From an uncultured Halomonas sp. (lineage in GTDB: Bacteria; Pseudomonadota; Gammaproteobacteria; Pseudomonadales; Halomonadaceae), in contig NZ_CANMTQ010000002.1 of NCBI RefSeq assembly GCF_947500835.1, positions 338,057 through 402,056 on the forward strand: 64,000 nt of DNA. The letters run 5' to 3'. The notes below the pieces were generated by a model that saw nothing but the letters and a program-made list of their open reading frames with translations, did no database searches and was not told where the DNA came from. Position 1 is the first letter of the stretch. Each line of letters starts with the position of its first letter. Both the position numbers and the translations under genes were made by a program. This document shows positions 36,666 through 49,560 of this stretch, piece by piece.

Positions 36666-37094
36666 TTAGCCTCGCCCACTCTTCTTGCGTAGTTGTTCCA
36701 GAGTACGCAATTGGGCAACCGCTTCTGCCAACTCCACCGCAGCACGGGAATAATCCATCTCCGAATGCTGTTCGTTGATCGAACGCAGGGCCTCCTTGCG
36801 AGCCTCTTCGGCTTCGACCTCATCAAGATCATTTGCGCGCGTGGCAGTCTCGGCCAGTACCGATATCAGTTTTGGCTGTACTTCAAGAAAACCACCGGTG
36901 ACGTAGTAGATTTCCTCGTCACCGTTTTCACGCATGACCCGCAGTGGGCCCGGTTGCAGTTCGGTCATCAAGGGCGTATGACCAGGAAGAATTCCCAGGT
37001 CACCCATCTTGCCCGCTGCGACAAGTTGGGAAATTTCGCCGGAGAAGATCGACTGCTCGGCGCTGACGATCTCGCATCGAAAGCTGTTCGCCAT
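36666..37094 (-). CDS. atpC: ATP synthase epsilon subunit
   Basis: A 142-residue F1 epsilon subunit in the central stalk, an inhibitor of ATP hydrolysis. The N-terminal beta-sandwich (VSAEQSIFSGEISQLVAAGKMGDLGILPGHTPLMTEL) and the two-helix C-terminus (ARKEALRSINE) are standard. It is the last gene of the atpIBEFHAGDC operon. Confidence 0.96.
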   Translation of the reverse strand: MANSFRCEIVSAEQSIFSGEISQLVAAGKMGDLGILPGHTPLMTELQPGPLRVMRENGDEEIYYVTGGFLEVQPKLISVLAETATRANDLDEVEAEEARKEALRSINEQHSEMDYSRAAVELAEAVAQLRTLEQLRKKSGRG

Positions 37095-37132
37095 ACCTTA
37101 ATCCTCTAACATGAAGGGCAACATGAACGGCT

Positions 37133-38551
<1,419 letters not shown>

Positions 38552-38561
38552 TCACCGGGAC

Positions 38562-39434
38562 TCAAACCGCGGCGGCGCCGCTCACGATCTCGGAGATTTC
38601 CTGGGTAATGGCCGCTTGGCGGGCCTTGTTGTACACCAGCTGCAAATCGTCAATCAGATCGCCAGCGTTGTCCGTTGCGCTCTTCATCGCAATCATCCGC
38701 GCTGCCTGTTCGCAAGCAGCATTCTCTACCACTGCCTGATAAACCTGAGATTCGATATAGCGTATCAACAGCTTATCGAGCAGCTCCTTGGCGTCCGGTT
38801 CATAGATGTAATCCCAGCTACTGGAACGCGTCTCATCGTCGTCTTGCTCGTCCAAGGCGACTAACGGCACCAGTTGGCGAGCTACCGGCTTCTGAGTCAT
38901 GGTGTTGACGAACTCGTTGTACACCACGTATAGACGATCCAGCTCGCCTTCGTCATAGGCATCCAGTATGACCTTGACGCTACCAATCAGGTCCTTGGCC
39001 TCTGGCGCTTCGCCTATGTTGCTCTTGGCCGCCATGAGATTGCCGCCGTAATTGCGGAAGAAGGTGCCGGCCTTACTGCCTATGGCAACGAAACTGAGTT
39101 CGACACCCTTGTCTCGCCATTGGCGAGTTTCCTTGAGAACCGTCTTGAACAGATTGACGTTCAAGCCTCCGGCCAGACCACGGTCGCTGGAAACGACAAT
39201 GTAGCCTACCCGCTTGACCTCCCGTTCGATCATGTAATCGTGACGGTACTCAGGGTTGGCCTTGGCAATATGGCTCACTACATGACGAATCTGCTTGGCA
39301 TAGGGCTGGCTTGCCGCCATCCGCTCCTGTGCCTTGCGCATTTTCGATGCCGCGACCATTTCCATGGCGCTGGTAATCTTCTGTGTATTCTTGATGCTCC
39401 CAATTTGAGAGCGAATCTCTTTTGCCGCTGCCAT
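38562..39434 (-). CDS. atpG: ATP synthase gamma subunit
   Basis: The 290-residue rotating central shaft of F1. The N-terminal helix ([31 protein letters not shown]) and the C-terminal helix ([20 protein letters not shown], here [20 protein letters not shown]) form the coiled coil. It is in the usual position between atpA and atpD. Confidence 0.97.
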   Translation of the reverse strand: MAAAKEIRSQIGSIKNTQKITSAMEMVAASKMRKAQERMAASQPYAKQIRHVVSHIAKANPEYRHDYMIEREVKRVGYIVVSSDRGLAGGLNVNLFKTVLKETRQWRDKGVELSFVAIGSKAGTFFRNYGGNLMAAKSNIGEAPEAKDLIGSVKVILDAYDEGELDRLYVVYNEFVNTMTQKPVARQLVPLVALDEQDDDETRSSSWDYIYEPDAKELLDKLLIRYIESQVYQAVVENAACEQAARMIAMKSATDNAGDLIDDLQLVYNKARQAAITQEISEIVSGAAAV

Positions 39435-39501
39435 CGCGATCTACCTCATTCATGACACTCAGAGAAATTACTGGTTCGGAAGACCGAACCAGTAACAACA
39501 T

Positions 39502-41046
39502 TTACCAGGTCTGAGTGCTCTTGAATTTCTCGAGACCGGACTTGAGGCCGTCCTTGATCTCGTCGTTGTAGTCGCCGGACTCGTTGATCTTGTCAAGCAG
39601 ATCGCCATGCTCGGCCTTCATGTAGTCATGCAGGGCCGCTTCGAAATCGAGCACCTTGTTGACTTCGATATCGTCCAAATAGCCTTCATTGGCGGCAAAT
39701 AGCGACAATGACATTTCGGCTACCGACATCGGCGAGTACTGTTTTTGCTTCATCAACTCGGTAACGCGCTGACCGTGTTCGAGCTGCTTACGCGTGGCTT
39801 CATCGAGATCCGAGGCAAACTGGGAAAAAGCCGCCAACTCACGATATTGGGCCAAGGCCAGACGCACGCCACCACCGAGCTTCTTGATGATCTTGGTCTG
39901 AGCGGAACCGCCTACACGAGAGACCGACAGACCAGCGTTGATTGCCGGGCGAATCCCCGAGTTGAACATGCTCGTCTCGAGGAAGATCTGGCCGTCGGTA
40001 ATCGAAATCACGTTGGTGGGTACGAATGCCGAAACGTCGCCCCCCTGGGTCTCGATCATCGGTAGCGCCGTCAAGGAGCCGGTCTTGCCAGTGACTTTGC
40101 CTTCCGTGAATTTCTCCACGTAGTCGACATTGACCCGAGCGGCACGTTCGAGCAGACGCGAGTGTAGATAGAACACATCACCAGGATAGGCTTCGCGACC
40201 CGGCGGGCGCTTGAGCAGCAGGGATATCTGGCGATAAGCCCAGGCCTGCTTGGTCAGATCGTCATAGATGATCAGTGCATCCTGACCACGGTCGCGATAA
40301 TACTCACCCATGGTACAGCCGGCATAGGGCGCCAGAAACTGCATGGCAGCCGGGTCCGCGGCACCCGCAGCCACGACGACGGTGTGCTCCATGGCGCCGT
40401 GTTCTTCGAGCTTGCGCACAACGCTGGCAATGGTCGACTGCTTTTGACCCACCGCCACGTAGATACAGGTAACGTCCTTGCCTTTCTGGTTGATGATCGC
40501 ATCAATGGCAATGGCAGACTTACCGATCTGGCGATCGCCGATGATCAACTCGCGCTGGCCGCGACCGATCGGCACCATGGCATCAATGGATTTGAAACCG
40601 GTCTGTATCGGCTGATCGACGGATTGGCGGGTGATAACCCCAGGCGCCACTTTTTCTACCGCATCGGTCAGCTTGGCGTTGATATCACCCTTGCCATCGA
40701 TGGGGCTACCCAAGGCATCGACCACGCGCCCGGTGAGTTCAGGGCCTACCGGTACCTCGAGAATGCGTCCGGTACACTGGGCGGTCATGCCTTCTTCGAG
40801 CTGTTGATAGTCGCCGAGTACCACGGCACCGACGCTGTCACGCTCAAGGTTGAGCACCATGCCGAAGATAGCATTGGGAAATTCAATCATCTCACCGAAC
40901 ATTGCATCTGCCAGACCATGGATCTGTACGATGCCGTCGAAGACGCTGACGATGGTTCCTTGGTTACGGGCTTCGGAGGCAACATCCAGCTTTTCGATAC
41001 GCTGTTTGATGATGTCGCTGATCTCGGAAGGATTCAGTTGCTGCAT
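39502..41046 (-). CDS. atpA: ATP synthase alpha subunit
   Basis: The 514-residue non-catalytic nucleotide-binding F1 subunit. It begins [20 protein letters not shown]; a longer in-frame reading to 41079 is not conserved, and GAGGG precedes the ATG at 41046. The P-loop reads GDRQIGKSA, with Ile and Ser where many relatives have Thr, still a valid GxxxxGKS. The arginine-finger region [19 protein letters not shown] is intact. Confidence 0.97.
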   Translation of the reverse strand: MQQLNPSEISDIIKQRIEKLDVASEARNQGTIVSVFDGIVQIHGLADAMFGEMIEFPNAIFGMVLNLERDSVGAVVLGDYQQLEEGMTAQCTGRILEVPVGPELTGRVVDALGSPIDGKGDINAKLTDAVEKVAPGVITRQSVDQPIQTGFKSIDAMVPIGRGQRELIIGDRQIGKSAIAIDAIINQKGKDVTCIYVAVGQKQSTIASVVRKLEEHGAMEHTVVVAAGAADPAAMQFLAPYAGCTMGEYYRDRGQDALIIYDDLTKQAWAYRQISLLLKRPPGREAYPGDVFYLHSRLLERAARVNVDYVEKFTEGKVTGKTGSLTALPMIETQGGDVSAFVPTNVISITDGQIFLETSMFNSGIRPAINAGLSVSRVGGSAQTKIIKKLGGGVRLALAQYRELAAFSQFASDLDEATRKQLEHGQRVTELMKQKQYSPMSVAEMSLSLFAANEGYLDDIEVNKVLDFEAALHDYMKAEHGDLLDKINESGDYNDEIKDGLKSGLEKFKSTQTW

Positions 41047-41062
41047 GCCGTGTCCCTCAAGC

Positions 41063-41602
41063 TCAGACGGAGAGCGCATCGCGCAGACGGGTCAATCTAC
41101 CGCGTACCGAACCGTCGATGACGGTGTCGCCGGCACGCAGGATGACGCCGCCCAGCAGGGCGCTATCCACCTGAGTGGTAATGGAGATTTCGCGGTTCAG
41201 GCGCTTGGCCAGGGCACTCGCGAGCTTGTCTTCCTGCTTGCTATCCAGCGCAAAGGCGGAAACGATGGTGACGTCCATGCGCTTCTCCTGCTGGGCCTTG
41301 AGCAGCTCAAATTGCTCGGCGATGTCCGGCAGCGCCATCAGACGATTTCTTTGCGCGAGGGTACGCACAAGATTGCGTCCCTCTTCGTCCAGTGTCTTGC
41401 CACAGACATCGATGATCGCATCGGCCTTTTCCTCGTCGGAAAGACGAGGATTTCCCAGGATACTGGACTGCATGTCATCGTTGGCGGCTACTTGCGCCGC
41501 CAGTTTCAGCATGTCGGACCAAGCCGCAAGCTTTTCCTTGGCCAGGGCCAGTTCAAATGTCGCCTTGGCATAAGGTCGGGCAACGGTAGACGTTTCAGCC
41601 AT
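41063..41602 (-). CDS. atpH: ATP synthase delta subunit
   Basis: A 179-residue stator subunit linking F1 to the b dimer. The N-terminus [19 protein letters not shown] and the C-terminal [25 protein letters not shown] are the OSCP/delta signatures. It lies between atpF and atpA, with 11-17 base gaps. Confidence 0.96.
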   Translation of the reverse strand: MAETSTVARPYAKATFELALAKEKLAAWSDMLKLAAQVAANDDMQSSILGNPRLSDEEKADAIIDVCGKTLDEEGRNLVRTLAQRNRLMALPDIAEQFELLKAQQEKRMDVTIVSAFALDSKQEDKLASALAKRLNREISITTQVDSALLGGVILRAGDTVIDGSVRGRLTRLRDALSV

Positions 41603-41613
41603 GGGTCACCTCC

Positions 41614-42084
41614 TCAAAGCTCGGTGGCGAGCTTGTCGACGAGCTCGCGATGCTTTTTCTCGTCGATGGAAGATTCCAGAATGCGCTCGGCCCCTTCGAT
41701 GGCAAGCCGCGCGACTTGCGCGCGTAGCTCTTCCTTGGCGCGATTGATTTCCTGCTCGATTTCAGATTGAGCATTGGCAATCATGCGTTCGCCTTCCTGG
41801 CGCGCAGTGTCGCGTGCCTCTTCGATCATCTGGTTTGATCGCTTATGGGCTTGTTCAAGGATTTCAGCGGCCTGCCCCTTGCTTTCGCGCAACGTCTCGT
41901 CAGCCCGCTCCTGGGCCAATTCGAGGTCGCGGTTGGCGCGACTGGCAGCATCCAGACCATCGGCGATCTTCTTCTGACGCTCATGGAGCGCGTTGCTGAT
42001 CGGCGGCCACACGTATTTGGTGCAGAACCAGACAAATATCGCAAAAGCGATCATTTGCCCGATTAGCGTCAAGTTAATATTCAC
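41614..42084 (-). CDS. atpF: ATP synthase b subunit
   Basis: A 156-residue stator subunit with one N-terminal membrane helix ([21 protein letters not shown]) and a long charged coiled coil. I chose the GTG at 42084, which has GAGG upstream and gives the family N-terminus (NINLT); the longer in-frame reading to 42156 crosses the spacer before atpE. Confidence 0.94.
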   Translation of the reverse strand: MNINLTLIGQMIAFAIFVWFCTKYVWPPISNALHERQKKIADGLDAASRANRDLELAQERADETLRESKGQAAEILEQAHKRSNQMIEEARDTARQEGERMIANAQSEIEQEINRAKEELRAQVARLAIEGAERILESSIDEKKHRELVDKLATEL

Positions 42085-42159
42085 AGGGACGTACCTCTGA
42101 CAGATTCGTGGCGACCGGAAACAAGCAAACCGAGCGCAGTACGCTCGGTATGCCAATCG

Positions 42160-42405
<246 letters not shown>

Positions 42406-42460
42406 TTAAGATTAAAGTGCAAAGGGTTATGGGATACTACGTTATTGGGTCCTGCATGAT

Positions 42461-43300
<840 letters not shown>

Positions 43301-43699
43301 TCAGGTGTGTGACGGTTTGCGCAGTAGCCAAGGCCCCAGCCATTGCGTAAACAGTGTCGCCACGTAAGCGCCAAAGAAGAAAACGGGGTTTGAGGGTGGC
43401 ACTGTAACGAATACCAGCATGAACAGTGCGACCGTCAAACCGAATTTTCCGACTTCTGCACGGTAAAAATTCTTGACAACGTCCCTGACAAATCGGGCTC
43501 TCTGATAGTGAAAGGCACGCCAAGCAAAATAAGCATTGGGCAGCAGACAAACCAGACCACCGAGTAGCGCCGAAACCGCAGCGGGCCCGCCTTTCAAGGA
43601 TGCACTCAATACGGCCAGGAACAAGACCATGCATGCCTGTGCTGCCAGCAGGCGCGCGTACTGGGGACGCTTGAGCTGGGCCGGTACCGGATCGTGCAT
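43301..43699 (-). CDS. atpI: ATP synthase protein I
   Basis: A 132-residue membrane protein with four hydrophobic segments, the first gene of the atp operon; AtpI assists c-ring assembly. I took the ATG at 43699 (MHDPVPAQLKRPQYARLLAA); the longer in-frame reading to 43834 would overrun the promoter. The family is weakly conserved, so position supports the call as much as sequence. Confidence 0.88.
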   Translation of the reverse strand: MHDPVPAQLKRPQYARLLAAQACMVLFLAVLSASLKGGPAAVSALLGGLVCLLPNAYFAWRAFHYQRARFVRDVVKNFYRAEVGKFGLTVALFMLVFVTVPPSNPVFFFGAYVATLFTQWLGPWLLRKPSHT

Positions 43700-43774
43700 T
43701 ATCTTGAACCTTTGCCTTGTACCGTGCCGCTCAGGGATATCGTCCCGTAAGCTACCAGAACAAAACCTCGGCGG

Positions 43775-43803
43775 ATTATAAGGAAGCCCCGCCTTGCCTT
43801 CAA
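43775..43803 (-). promoter_or_regulatory. Sigma-70 promoter of the atp operon
   Basis: On the minus strand, TTGAAG (43798-43803) and a perfect TATAAT (43775-43780) are separated by exactly 17 bases, about 75 bases before the atpI start. Confidence 0.72.
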
Positions 43804-43909
43804 CCGAACCTCTATCGAAATTAAGCGAACTCATATGATCTTACGACCAAAGGGCAACAATTTCTGCGAAAATAATTATTATGCTAAATTTATGCTCGTT
43901 CTCTTTATC

Positions 43910-44824
43910 TCAGCGAATATGCGCCAGAATGCCATCTAGCTCATCGAGACTGGCGTATCGAATGGTCACTTTCCCTTTTCCCCGCTGACCATGCTGAATG
44001 CGAACCGGAGCGCCAAGCAATTCACCTAGCTGGTTTTCCAGACGGGCTACATCGGAAGAAGGTTGTGCCTGCTTCTTGGCTACGGGCTTACCTTCCTGGA
44101 GCTGTTTAACGAGGGTTTCGGTCTGACGTACGGTGAGATCCTTGTTGACCACTTCATGGGCTGCCTTGCGCTGTTTTGCCGCAGTCAGCACCAGCAGTGC
44201 CCTGGCATGCCCCATGTCCAGATCGCCACGTTCGAGCAGTGTCTGCACTTCAGGGTCCAGTGCCAAAAGACGTAGTAGATTAGTCACTTGAGTGCGGGAT
44301 TTGCCTACCGCATCCGCGACCTGCTGCTGAGTCAGCTCAAACTCCTCGAGTAGACGTTTGAGAGCCGCTGCCTCTTCGACCGGATTGAGATTTTCCCGCT
44401 GAATGTTTTCGATCAAAGCGAGTGCCAGAGCACTCTGGTCGCTGATATCACGCACGACCGCGGGAATGGTATCAAGTTCAGCAAGCTGAGCCGCGCGCCA
44501 GCGACGTTCCCCGGCGACGATCTCGTAGCGATCTTCACCGATCGGACGAACCACTATCGGCTGCATGACACCTTGGGCACGGATCGAGTCGGTCAACTCT
44601 TCCAAGGCTTCAGGCTGTATTTCACGGCGTGGCTGATACTTGCCGCGAATAAGCTGGCCAAGGGGTAAGCGCAGCAGACGTTCGTTTTGCTCAGAAGCGT
44701 CCAGGGCTTGCTCGACACCTTGGGATGGATCTAACTGACCATCCGCATCAAGCAGATCGCGACGGCGGGCATTGGCGCCAATCAAAGCATCCAGGCCTCG
44801 GCCCAGGGCACGTTTACGGGTCAT
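43910..44824 (-). CDS. parB: Chromosome partitioning protein ParB
   Basis: A 304-residue CTPase/DNA clamp that binds parS near the origin. It begins RKRALGRGLDALIGAN, has the GERRWRAAQLA CTP-binding motif (near residue 113), the HTH region (TQQQVADAVGKSRTQVTNLLRLL) and a C-terminal dimerisation domain. AAGGAG precedes the ATG at 44824. It forms an operon with parA, rsmG and mnmG next to the candidate origin. Confidence 0.96.
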   Translation of the reverse strand: MTRKRALGRGLDALIGANARRRDLLDADGQLDPSQGVEQALDASEQNERLLRLPLGQLIRGKYQPRREIQPEALEELTDSIRAQGVMQPIVVRPIGEDRYEIVAGERRWRAAQLAELDTIPAVVRDISDQSALALALIENIQRENLNPVEEAAALKRLLEEFELTQQQVADAVGKSRTQVTNLLRLLALDPEVQTLLERGDLDMGHARALLVLTAAKQRKAAHEVVNKDLTVRQTETLVKQLQEGKPVAKKQAQPSSDVARLENQLGELLGAPVRIQHGQRGKGKVTIRYASLDELDGILAHIR

Positions 44825-44852
44825 TGGCACTCCTTCAATGCGGTTTCCGACA

Positions 44853-45620
44853 TCATAACGAAAGACGACGAATCAGTTCCTTGGCCAATACCCGGTGCGC
44901 CTGACTGCCCCGGGAGAAACGCGCGTACTTGGTCACCGGTAAGCCGTGGCTTGGGGCTTCTGCCACGCGCACGTTGCGCGGGATCGTGGTCTTGAGCAGG
45001 GTTTCGCCGAAGTAGTCCCGCAGTTGCTTGCTGACATCCCGAGTAAGGCTGTTTCGGTTATCGAACATGGTACGCACGATACCAAAGACTTGAAGCGCAG
45101 GGTTCACACTGGCTTGAATCTGCTCGACGGTATCGAGCAGTGCAGAGAGGCCTTCAAGGGCGTAAAACTCGCACTGCAGCGGAATCAATACCCCATCGGC
45201 GGCGGTCAGGCCGTTGACGGTCAGCATGTTCAGCGACGGGGGACAATCGATGAGTACCACATCGTATTCGCTGGCAACATCCTTGATGGATTCGTGCAGA
45301 CAGCGTTCTCGGCCATCTCGATCGAGCAGATCGACCTCCGCGGCGGTGAGATCGGCATTGCCCGGCAGCAGCGCATAGCCGGCATCCGGGCAATCGAGAA
45401 TCACCTCTGCCGCGGGTTTCTCACCCAGAAGCACCTCGAGCACGCTGCCATCGAGTTCGTGCTTGTCGATACCGCTACCCATGGTGGCATGCCCTTGCGG
45501 ATCAAGGTCGATAAGCAGTACACGACGGTCGAGCGCCGCCAGGCATGCTGCCAGATTGACCGTCGTGGTGGTCTTGCCGACGCCACCTTTCTGATTGGTC
45601 AAGGCAATGATTTTGGTCAC
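44853..45620 (-). CDS. parA: Chromosome partitioning ATPase ParA
   Basis: A 255-residue deviant Walker ATPase that moves ParB-origin complexes. The deviant Walker A is TNQKGGVGKTTTTVNLA (residues 8-24) and the Walker B region is VVLIDCPPSLNMLTVNGL. I chose the GTG at 45620 (GGGAG six bases upstream, giving VTKIIALTNQKGG); the longer in-frame start at 45641 lacks a ribosome site. Confidence 0.96.
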   Translation of the reverse strand: MTKIIALTNQKGGVGKTTTTVNLAACLAALDRRVLLIDLDPQGHATMGSGIDKHELDGSVLEVLLGEKPAAEVILDCPDAGYALLPGNADLTAAEVDLLDRDGRERCLHESIKDVASEYDVVLIDCPPSLNMLTVNGLTAADGVLIPLQCEFYALEGLSALLDTVEQIQASVNPALQVFGIVRTMFDNRNSLTRDVSKQLRDYFGETLLKTTIPRNVRVAEAPSHGLPVTKYARFSRGSQAHRVLAKELIRRLSL

Positions 45621-45656
45621 GCAAGACTCCCTTACCCACATTGATCCCGATTCGCT

Positions 45657-46304
45657 TTACTCTTGCCGCACACTTCTACCGGTACGCTCGAGTCTCAACA
45701 GATGGCGATCCGCACTATCGCCGGGCACATTCAAAACCCGCCGCTCCCGCAAGACAATCGACGCGGGTAAATCGGCAAGTTCGTCTTCGTTGATACGCCC
45801 TTTCATGGCCAACCATTCGCCCCCTTCAATCAGTAGATGATCTGTCATCGTGACGAAGTCAGCCAAACTGGCGAAGGCGCGTGAAATCACCTGATCGAAT
45901 TCAGGCGCAACGAACCGTTCCACTCTCTGCTGCACCGCCGAGACGTTGTCCAGCTTCAATTCGAGAATGGCCTGACGCTGAAAGCGTACTTTCTTGCCGT
46001 TGCTGTCAAGCAGGGTTACGCCAATTCCGGGCTTGAGAATGGCGAGTACCAGCCCTGGCAGACCAGGGCCTGCCCCGACATCCAGCAACCGTGGCCCAGT
46101 GACTGCCGGCAACACGGCAGCACTATCAAGCACATGCTTGATGACCATCTCATCTAATGATCGTACCGCGGTGAGGTTATAGGCGCGGTTCCACTTGTGC
46201 AACAACGCAAGCAGTTCCAGGAGTCGTTGCAGCGCAAGCTCTTCGGCAACGATACCCAGCTGGGCAAGCCCCTCTTCGAGTTGTCGATCGATACTAGCGC
46301 TCAT
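45657..46304 (-). CDS. rsmG: 16S rRNA G527 methyltransferase RsmG
   Basis: A 215-residue SAM-dependent methyltransferase that makes m7G527 in 16S rRNA (GidB). The SAM motif [17 protein letters not shown] and the [20 protein letters not shown] segment are diagnostic. It overlaps mnmG by four bases and lies upstream of parA in the same operon. Confidence 0.96.
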   Translation of the reverse strand: MSASIDRQLEEGLAQLGIVAEELALQRLLELLALLHKWNRAYNLTAVRSLDEMVIKHVLDSAAVLPAVTGPRLLDVGAGPGLPGLVLAILKPGIGVTLLDSNGKKVRFQRQAILELKLDNVSAVQQRVERFVAPEFDQVISRAFASLADFVTMTDHLLIEGGEWLAMKGRINEDELADLPASIVLRERRVLNVPGDSADRHLLRLERTGRSVRQE

Positions 46305-48205
46305 GCACTCTTCGCAGGCCGATTGTCGAGCAGACGACGTTTCTTCAAATGAATCAACAGGATCGATACCGCTGCCGGTGTTACCCCGGAAATACGCCCG
46401 GCCTGGGCCAATGTTTCGGGACGAGATTGACCCAGCTTCTGACGAATTTCATTGGATAATCCTTCGACCCGATCGTAATCCAGATCCTCCGGCAAAGGCG
46501 TCGCTTCATGACGTTTGAGCTTGTCGATCTCATCCTGCTGGCGATCGATGTAACCCTGGTACTTGATTTGGATCTGCACCTGCTCGGTCACACTTGGGTC
46601 GTCGCTGTCTGGCTCTCCCTTGAGGAATGCAACATCGCCATAGACGAGCTCCGGACGTTTGAGCAACTCCGCCAAGGTGTATTCTCGCGCCAAGGGCTTG
46701 TCGAGCTTGGTTTCCACATTCTCAGCTTCAGCAGTGCCAGGCTGAATCCAGGTCTCGCGCAAACGAGCACTTTCGCGTTCGAGCGCCTCACGCTTGGTGG
46801 AGAAGGCTTTCCAGCGTAGGTCGTCCACCAACCCCATCTTGCGGCCAAGTTCAGTCAAACGCAGATCGGCATTGTCCTCTCGCAGTAGCAAGCGATATTC
46901 GGCGCGAGACGTAAACATGCGATAGGGCTCAAGAGTTCCCAGGGTAATCAGATCGTCGACCAGTACGCCCAGGTAGGCCTCATCCCGACGCGGGCACCAG
47001 CTCTTTTCACCTTGCACTCGTCGTGCGGCATTCAACCCTGCCAGCAATCCCTGAGCGCCCGCCTCTTCGTAGCCCGTGGTGCCATTGATCTGACCGGCAA
47101 AAAACAGGTTATGGATAAATTTGGTTTCAAGGGAATGCTTGAGATCCCGAGGATCGAAAAAATCGTATTCGATGGCATAGCCGGGACGAGTGATGTGGGC
47201 GTTCTCGAAACCACTGATCGAGCGTACCACCTGAAGCTGAACATCGAAGGGTAGCGAGGTGGAGATGCCGTTGGGGTAAAGTTCGTGAGTATCGAGCCCT
47301 TCCGGCTCGAGAAATATCTGATGGCTCTGCTTGTCGGCAAAGCGATGCACCTTGTCCTCGATGGAGGGGCAGTAACGAGGCCCTACGCCGTCGATCGATC
47401 CCGCCTCGGAGTACATCGATGAACGGTCGAGGTTTGCAAGAATGATCTCGTGAGTACGCTGATTGGTGTGGGCAATATGGCACATCACCTGATGTGGATG
47501 CATATCCCGGTTGCCCAGATAGGACATTACCGGCGTCGGCGAATCTCCGGGCTGCTCTTCGAGGCCCGAGAAATCGATGCTTCTGGCATCCAGACGCGGG
47601 GGTGTACCGGTCTTCAGGCGATCCACCCGAAATGGCAAGGCGCGTAAGCGTTGCGCCAGAGCGTTGGCGGGCGGATCCCCGGCCCGACCTCCGCTGTGAT
47701 GATCGAGACCGATATGGATGATCCCGCCAAGGAAAGTGCCGGTACACAGCACCACGGTTTCGCCATGAAAACGAATTCCTGTCTGGGTAACGGCGCCGCG
47801 GACCGTATCGCCTTCGACGATCAGATCGTCCACCCCTTGCTGGAACAAGGTCAGATTTGGCTGATTTTCCAGCACTCCACGAATTGCCGCCTTGTAACGC
47901 ACACGATCTGCCTGGGCTCGAGTCGCCCTTACCGCTGGCCCCTTGCGCGCATTGAGCACCCTGAACTGAATCCCCCCCTGGTCGGTTGCCAGCGCCATGG
48001 CGCCACCGAGTGCATCGATCTCCTTGACCAGATGACTCTTGCCAATGCCGCCGATGGCGGGATTGCAGGACATTTGACCGAGAGTCTCGATGTTGTGTGT
48101 CAGCAAAAGGGTATGACAGCCCATGCGAGCAGCGGCCAGTGCGGCTTCCGTTCCCGCATGACCACCGCCTATGACGATGACGTCAAAGCGGTTGGGGTAA
48201 TCCAA
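46301..48205 (-). CDS. mnmG: tRNA U34 carboxymethylaminomethyl synthase MnmG
   Basis: A 634-residue FAD enzyme (GidA) that with MnmE modifies wobble U34 of tRNAs. The FAD motif [19 protein letters not shown] is near residues 12-30, and [20 protein letters not shown] and [15 protein letters not shown] follow. I chose a TTG start at 48205 ([21 protein letters not shown] upstream), matching the standard N-terminus; the longer reading to 48226 has no such support. The next gene upstream is an origin region, the arrangement of the E. coli origin (gidA). Confidence 0.95.
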   Translation of the reverse strand: MDYPNRFDVIVIGGGHAGTEAALAAARMGCHTLLLTHNIETLGQMSCNPAIGGIGKSHLVKEIDALGGAMALATDQGGIQFRVLNARKGPAVRATRAQADRVRYKAAIRGVLENQPNLTLFQQGVDDLIVEGDTVRGAVTQTGIRFHGETVVLCTGTFLGGIIHIGLDHHSGGRAGDPPANALAQRLRALPFRVDRLKTGTPPRLDARSIDFSGLEEQPGDSPTPVMSYLGNRDMHPHQVMCHIAHTNQRTHEIILANLDRSSMYSEAGSIDGVGPRYCPSIEDKVHRFADKQSHQIFLEPEGLDTHELYPNGISTSLPFDVQLQVVRSISGFENAHITRPGYAIEYDFFDPRDLKHSLETKFIHNLFFAGQINGTTGYEEAGAQGLLAGLNAARRVQGEKSWCPRRDEAYLGVLVDDLITLGTLEPYRMFTSRAEYRLLLREDNADLRLTELGRKMGLVDDLRWKAFSTKREALERESARLRETWIQPGTAEAENVETKLDKPLAREYTLAELLKRPELVYGDVAFLKGEPDSDDPSVTEQVQIQIKYQGYIDRQQDEIDKLKRHEATPLPEDLDYDRVEGLSNEIRQKLGQSRPETLAQAGRISGVTPAAVSILLIHLKKRRLLDNRPAKSA

Positions 48206-48735
48206 GGTGCACCTCGTCTTGCGCAAAAGCGCCTGTTCGATTCGAAAGGGAAATAGGGTCGAACAGTATAACGCCCTTGTGGGTAACCGTCAGGGGTTTT
48301 CCACATGGGTGAAGTTTCGATTCAAGAACTTACTCCCTAATAATATAAAAATAGAATAGAGATAAAGAAGTTCTGTTGTTGTTGTATTTATTAGTGTGGA
48401 CAAAATCTGTTGATAACCTAATAAAATTCAATATTGTCAATATCTTGTATTGTTGACCGTTAGCTTAGGAAGCAGTTTTCCACCTGCGTATAGCTGTCAA
48501 GGAAGCTGTGGATTAAATGCTGTGTTATGCACATGGCAACTGAACCACGTGTTATCCACCGATGGCTACCCGGGTTGCAAGCAAGGTGATCAACAAGCGT
48601 AATTAAAATTGCTCGGCGTAGAGACAGCGGGCCTTTCAGTTGAAAAGCGGCAGGTTGGAAAAAAATATTATCCACAGGGGAAAAAACCGCCTGTGAAGTA
48701 ATCTTTAAAGAAGATCGAGGGAAAAAACGAATAAA
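48206..48735. other. oriC: Candidate chromosomal replication origin (oriC)
   Basis: A non-coding AT-rich stretch beside mnmG. Nine DnaA-box-like 9-mers: TGTGGGTAA (48278), TTTTCCACA (48297), TGTGGACAA (48395), TGTTGATAA (48408), TTTTCCACC (48476), TGTGGATTA (48507), TTATGCACA (48525), TTATCCACC (48552) and a perfect TTATCCACA (48668). A low-GC unwinding candidate lies at about 48331-48440. The parAB-rsmG-mnmG neighbours are typical origin genes. The alternative is an origin next to dnaA elsewhere. Confidence 0.75.
48265..48293 (-). promoter_or_regulatory. mnmG promoter overlapping a DnaA-like box
   Basis: On the minus strand, CTGACG (48288-48293) and TATACT (48265-48270) are 17 bases apart, 60 bases before the mnmG start. 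The -10/-35 spacer contains a DnaA-box-like 9-mer, so DnaA could affect transcription of mnmG-rsmG-parAB. Confidence 0.5.
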
Positions 48736-48766
48736 GAGTTCATCCATGTGATGCCTGGATGAACTC
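48725..48766 (-). terminator. Terminator of the glnHPQ-type operon
   Basis: A perfect 11-bp stem (GAGTTCATCCA / TGGATGAACTC, 9-base loop at 48736-48766), followed on the minus strand by a T-rich stretch including six Ts. It stops transcription before the origin. Confidence 0.82.
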
Positions 48767-48789
48767 GTTATGTGACAAGCTTGCTGTTA

Positions 48790-49551
48790 TCAGTGCTTGA
48801 GTACGCGAGATAGAAAGGATCGAGTGCGTTCCTGCTGGGGATTGTCGAGAACCTCCTGTGGCGGGCCCTCCTCGACGATCTGGCCGTCATGCACGAAGAT
48901 CACCCGGTCGGCGACCTCCCGGGCAAAGCCCATTTCATGGGTCACGATCATCATGGTCATGCCCTCCTTGGCCAGTTCACGCATGGCATCGAGTACCTCA
49001 CCAATCATCTCCGGATCCAGCGCTGAGGTGGGCTCATCGAACAGCATCAGCCGTGGTTCCATGGCCAGGGCACGGGCTAAAGCAACGCGCTGTTGCTGAC
49101 CACCGGAGAGCTGGCTGGGGTACTTGTCGGCCTGGTCCTGGATGCCGACGCGCTCAAGCAGTCGATGGGCTGTTTCCAATGCTTTTTCCCGGGGCCAGCC
49201 ACGTACTTTCATGGGCGCGAGGGTCACGTTGTCGCGTACCGAGAGGTGGGGAAACAGGTTGAATTGCTGGAACACCATGCCGACCTCGGTGCGCACCGCC
49301 TGTAGTGATTTTCCGCTCTTGCCGTCAGGCAGCAGTTCATTACCATCCACCTCGATACGCCCGCTCTGGAACTCTTCCAGGCCATTGACGCAGCGGATCA
49401 ACGTCGACTTGCCCGAACCACTGGCGCCCACGATAACCACCACTTCACCCGGGGTCACTTCGAGATCAATATCCCGCATAACATGCAGCTTGCCGAAATG
49501 CTTGTTGACCTTCTTCAGCCGCACCATCGGGGTATTCTTGTCATTCATCAT
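48790..49551 (-). CDS. glnQ: Polar amino acid ABC transporter ATPase (GlnQ-like)
   Basis: A 253-residue ABC ATPase. Walker [14 protein letters not shown], the [15 protein letters not shown] signature, Walker [13 protein letters not shown] and the H-loop IVTHEMGFA are complete. Together with the permease and binding protein upstream it forms a glnHPQ-order importer. Glutamine is the likeliest substrate because of the binding protein, but other polar amino acids are possible. Confidence 0.9.
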   Translation of the reverse strand: MMNDKNTPMVRLKKVNKHFGKLHVMRDIDLEVTPGEVVVIVGASGSGKSTLIRCVNGLEEFQSGRIEVDGNELLPDGKSGKSLQAVRTEVGMVFQQFNLFPHLSVRDNVTLAPMKVRGWPREKALETAHRLLERVGIQDQADKYPSQLSGGQQQRVALARALAMEPRLMLFDEPTSALDPEMIGEVLDAMRELAKEGMTMMIVTHEMGFAREVADRVIFVHDGQIVEEGPPQEVLDNPQQERTRSFLSRVLKH

Positions 49552-49560
49552 TCAATTTCC

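Noticed and set aside
48546..48556. parS-like CACGTG in the origin region
   Set aside because: Only the 6-bp core matches the 16-bp parS consensus; it overlaps a DnaA-like box and is not convincing.
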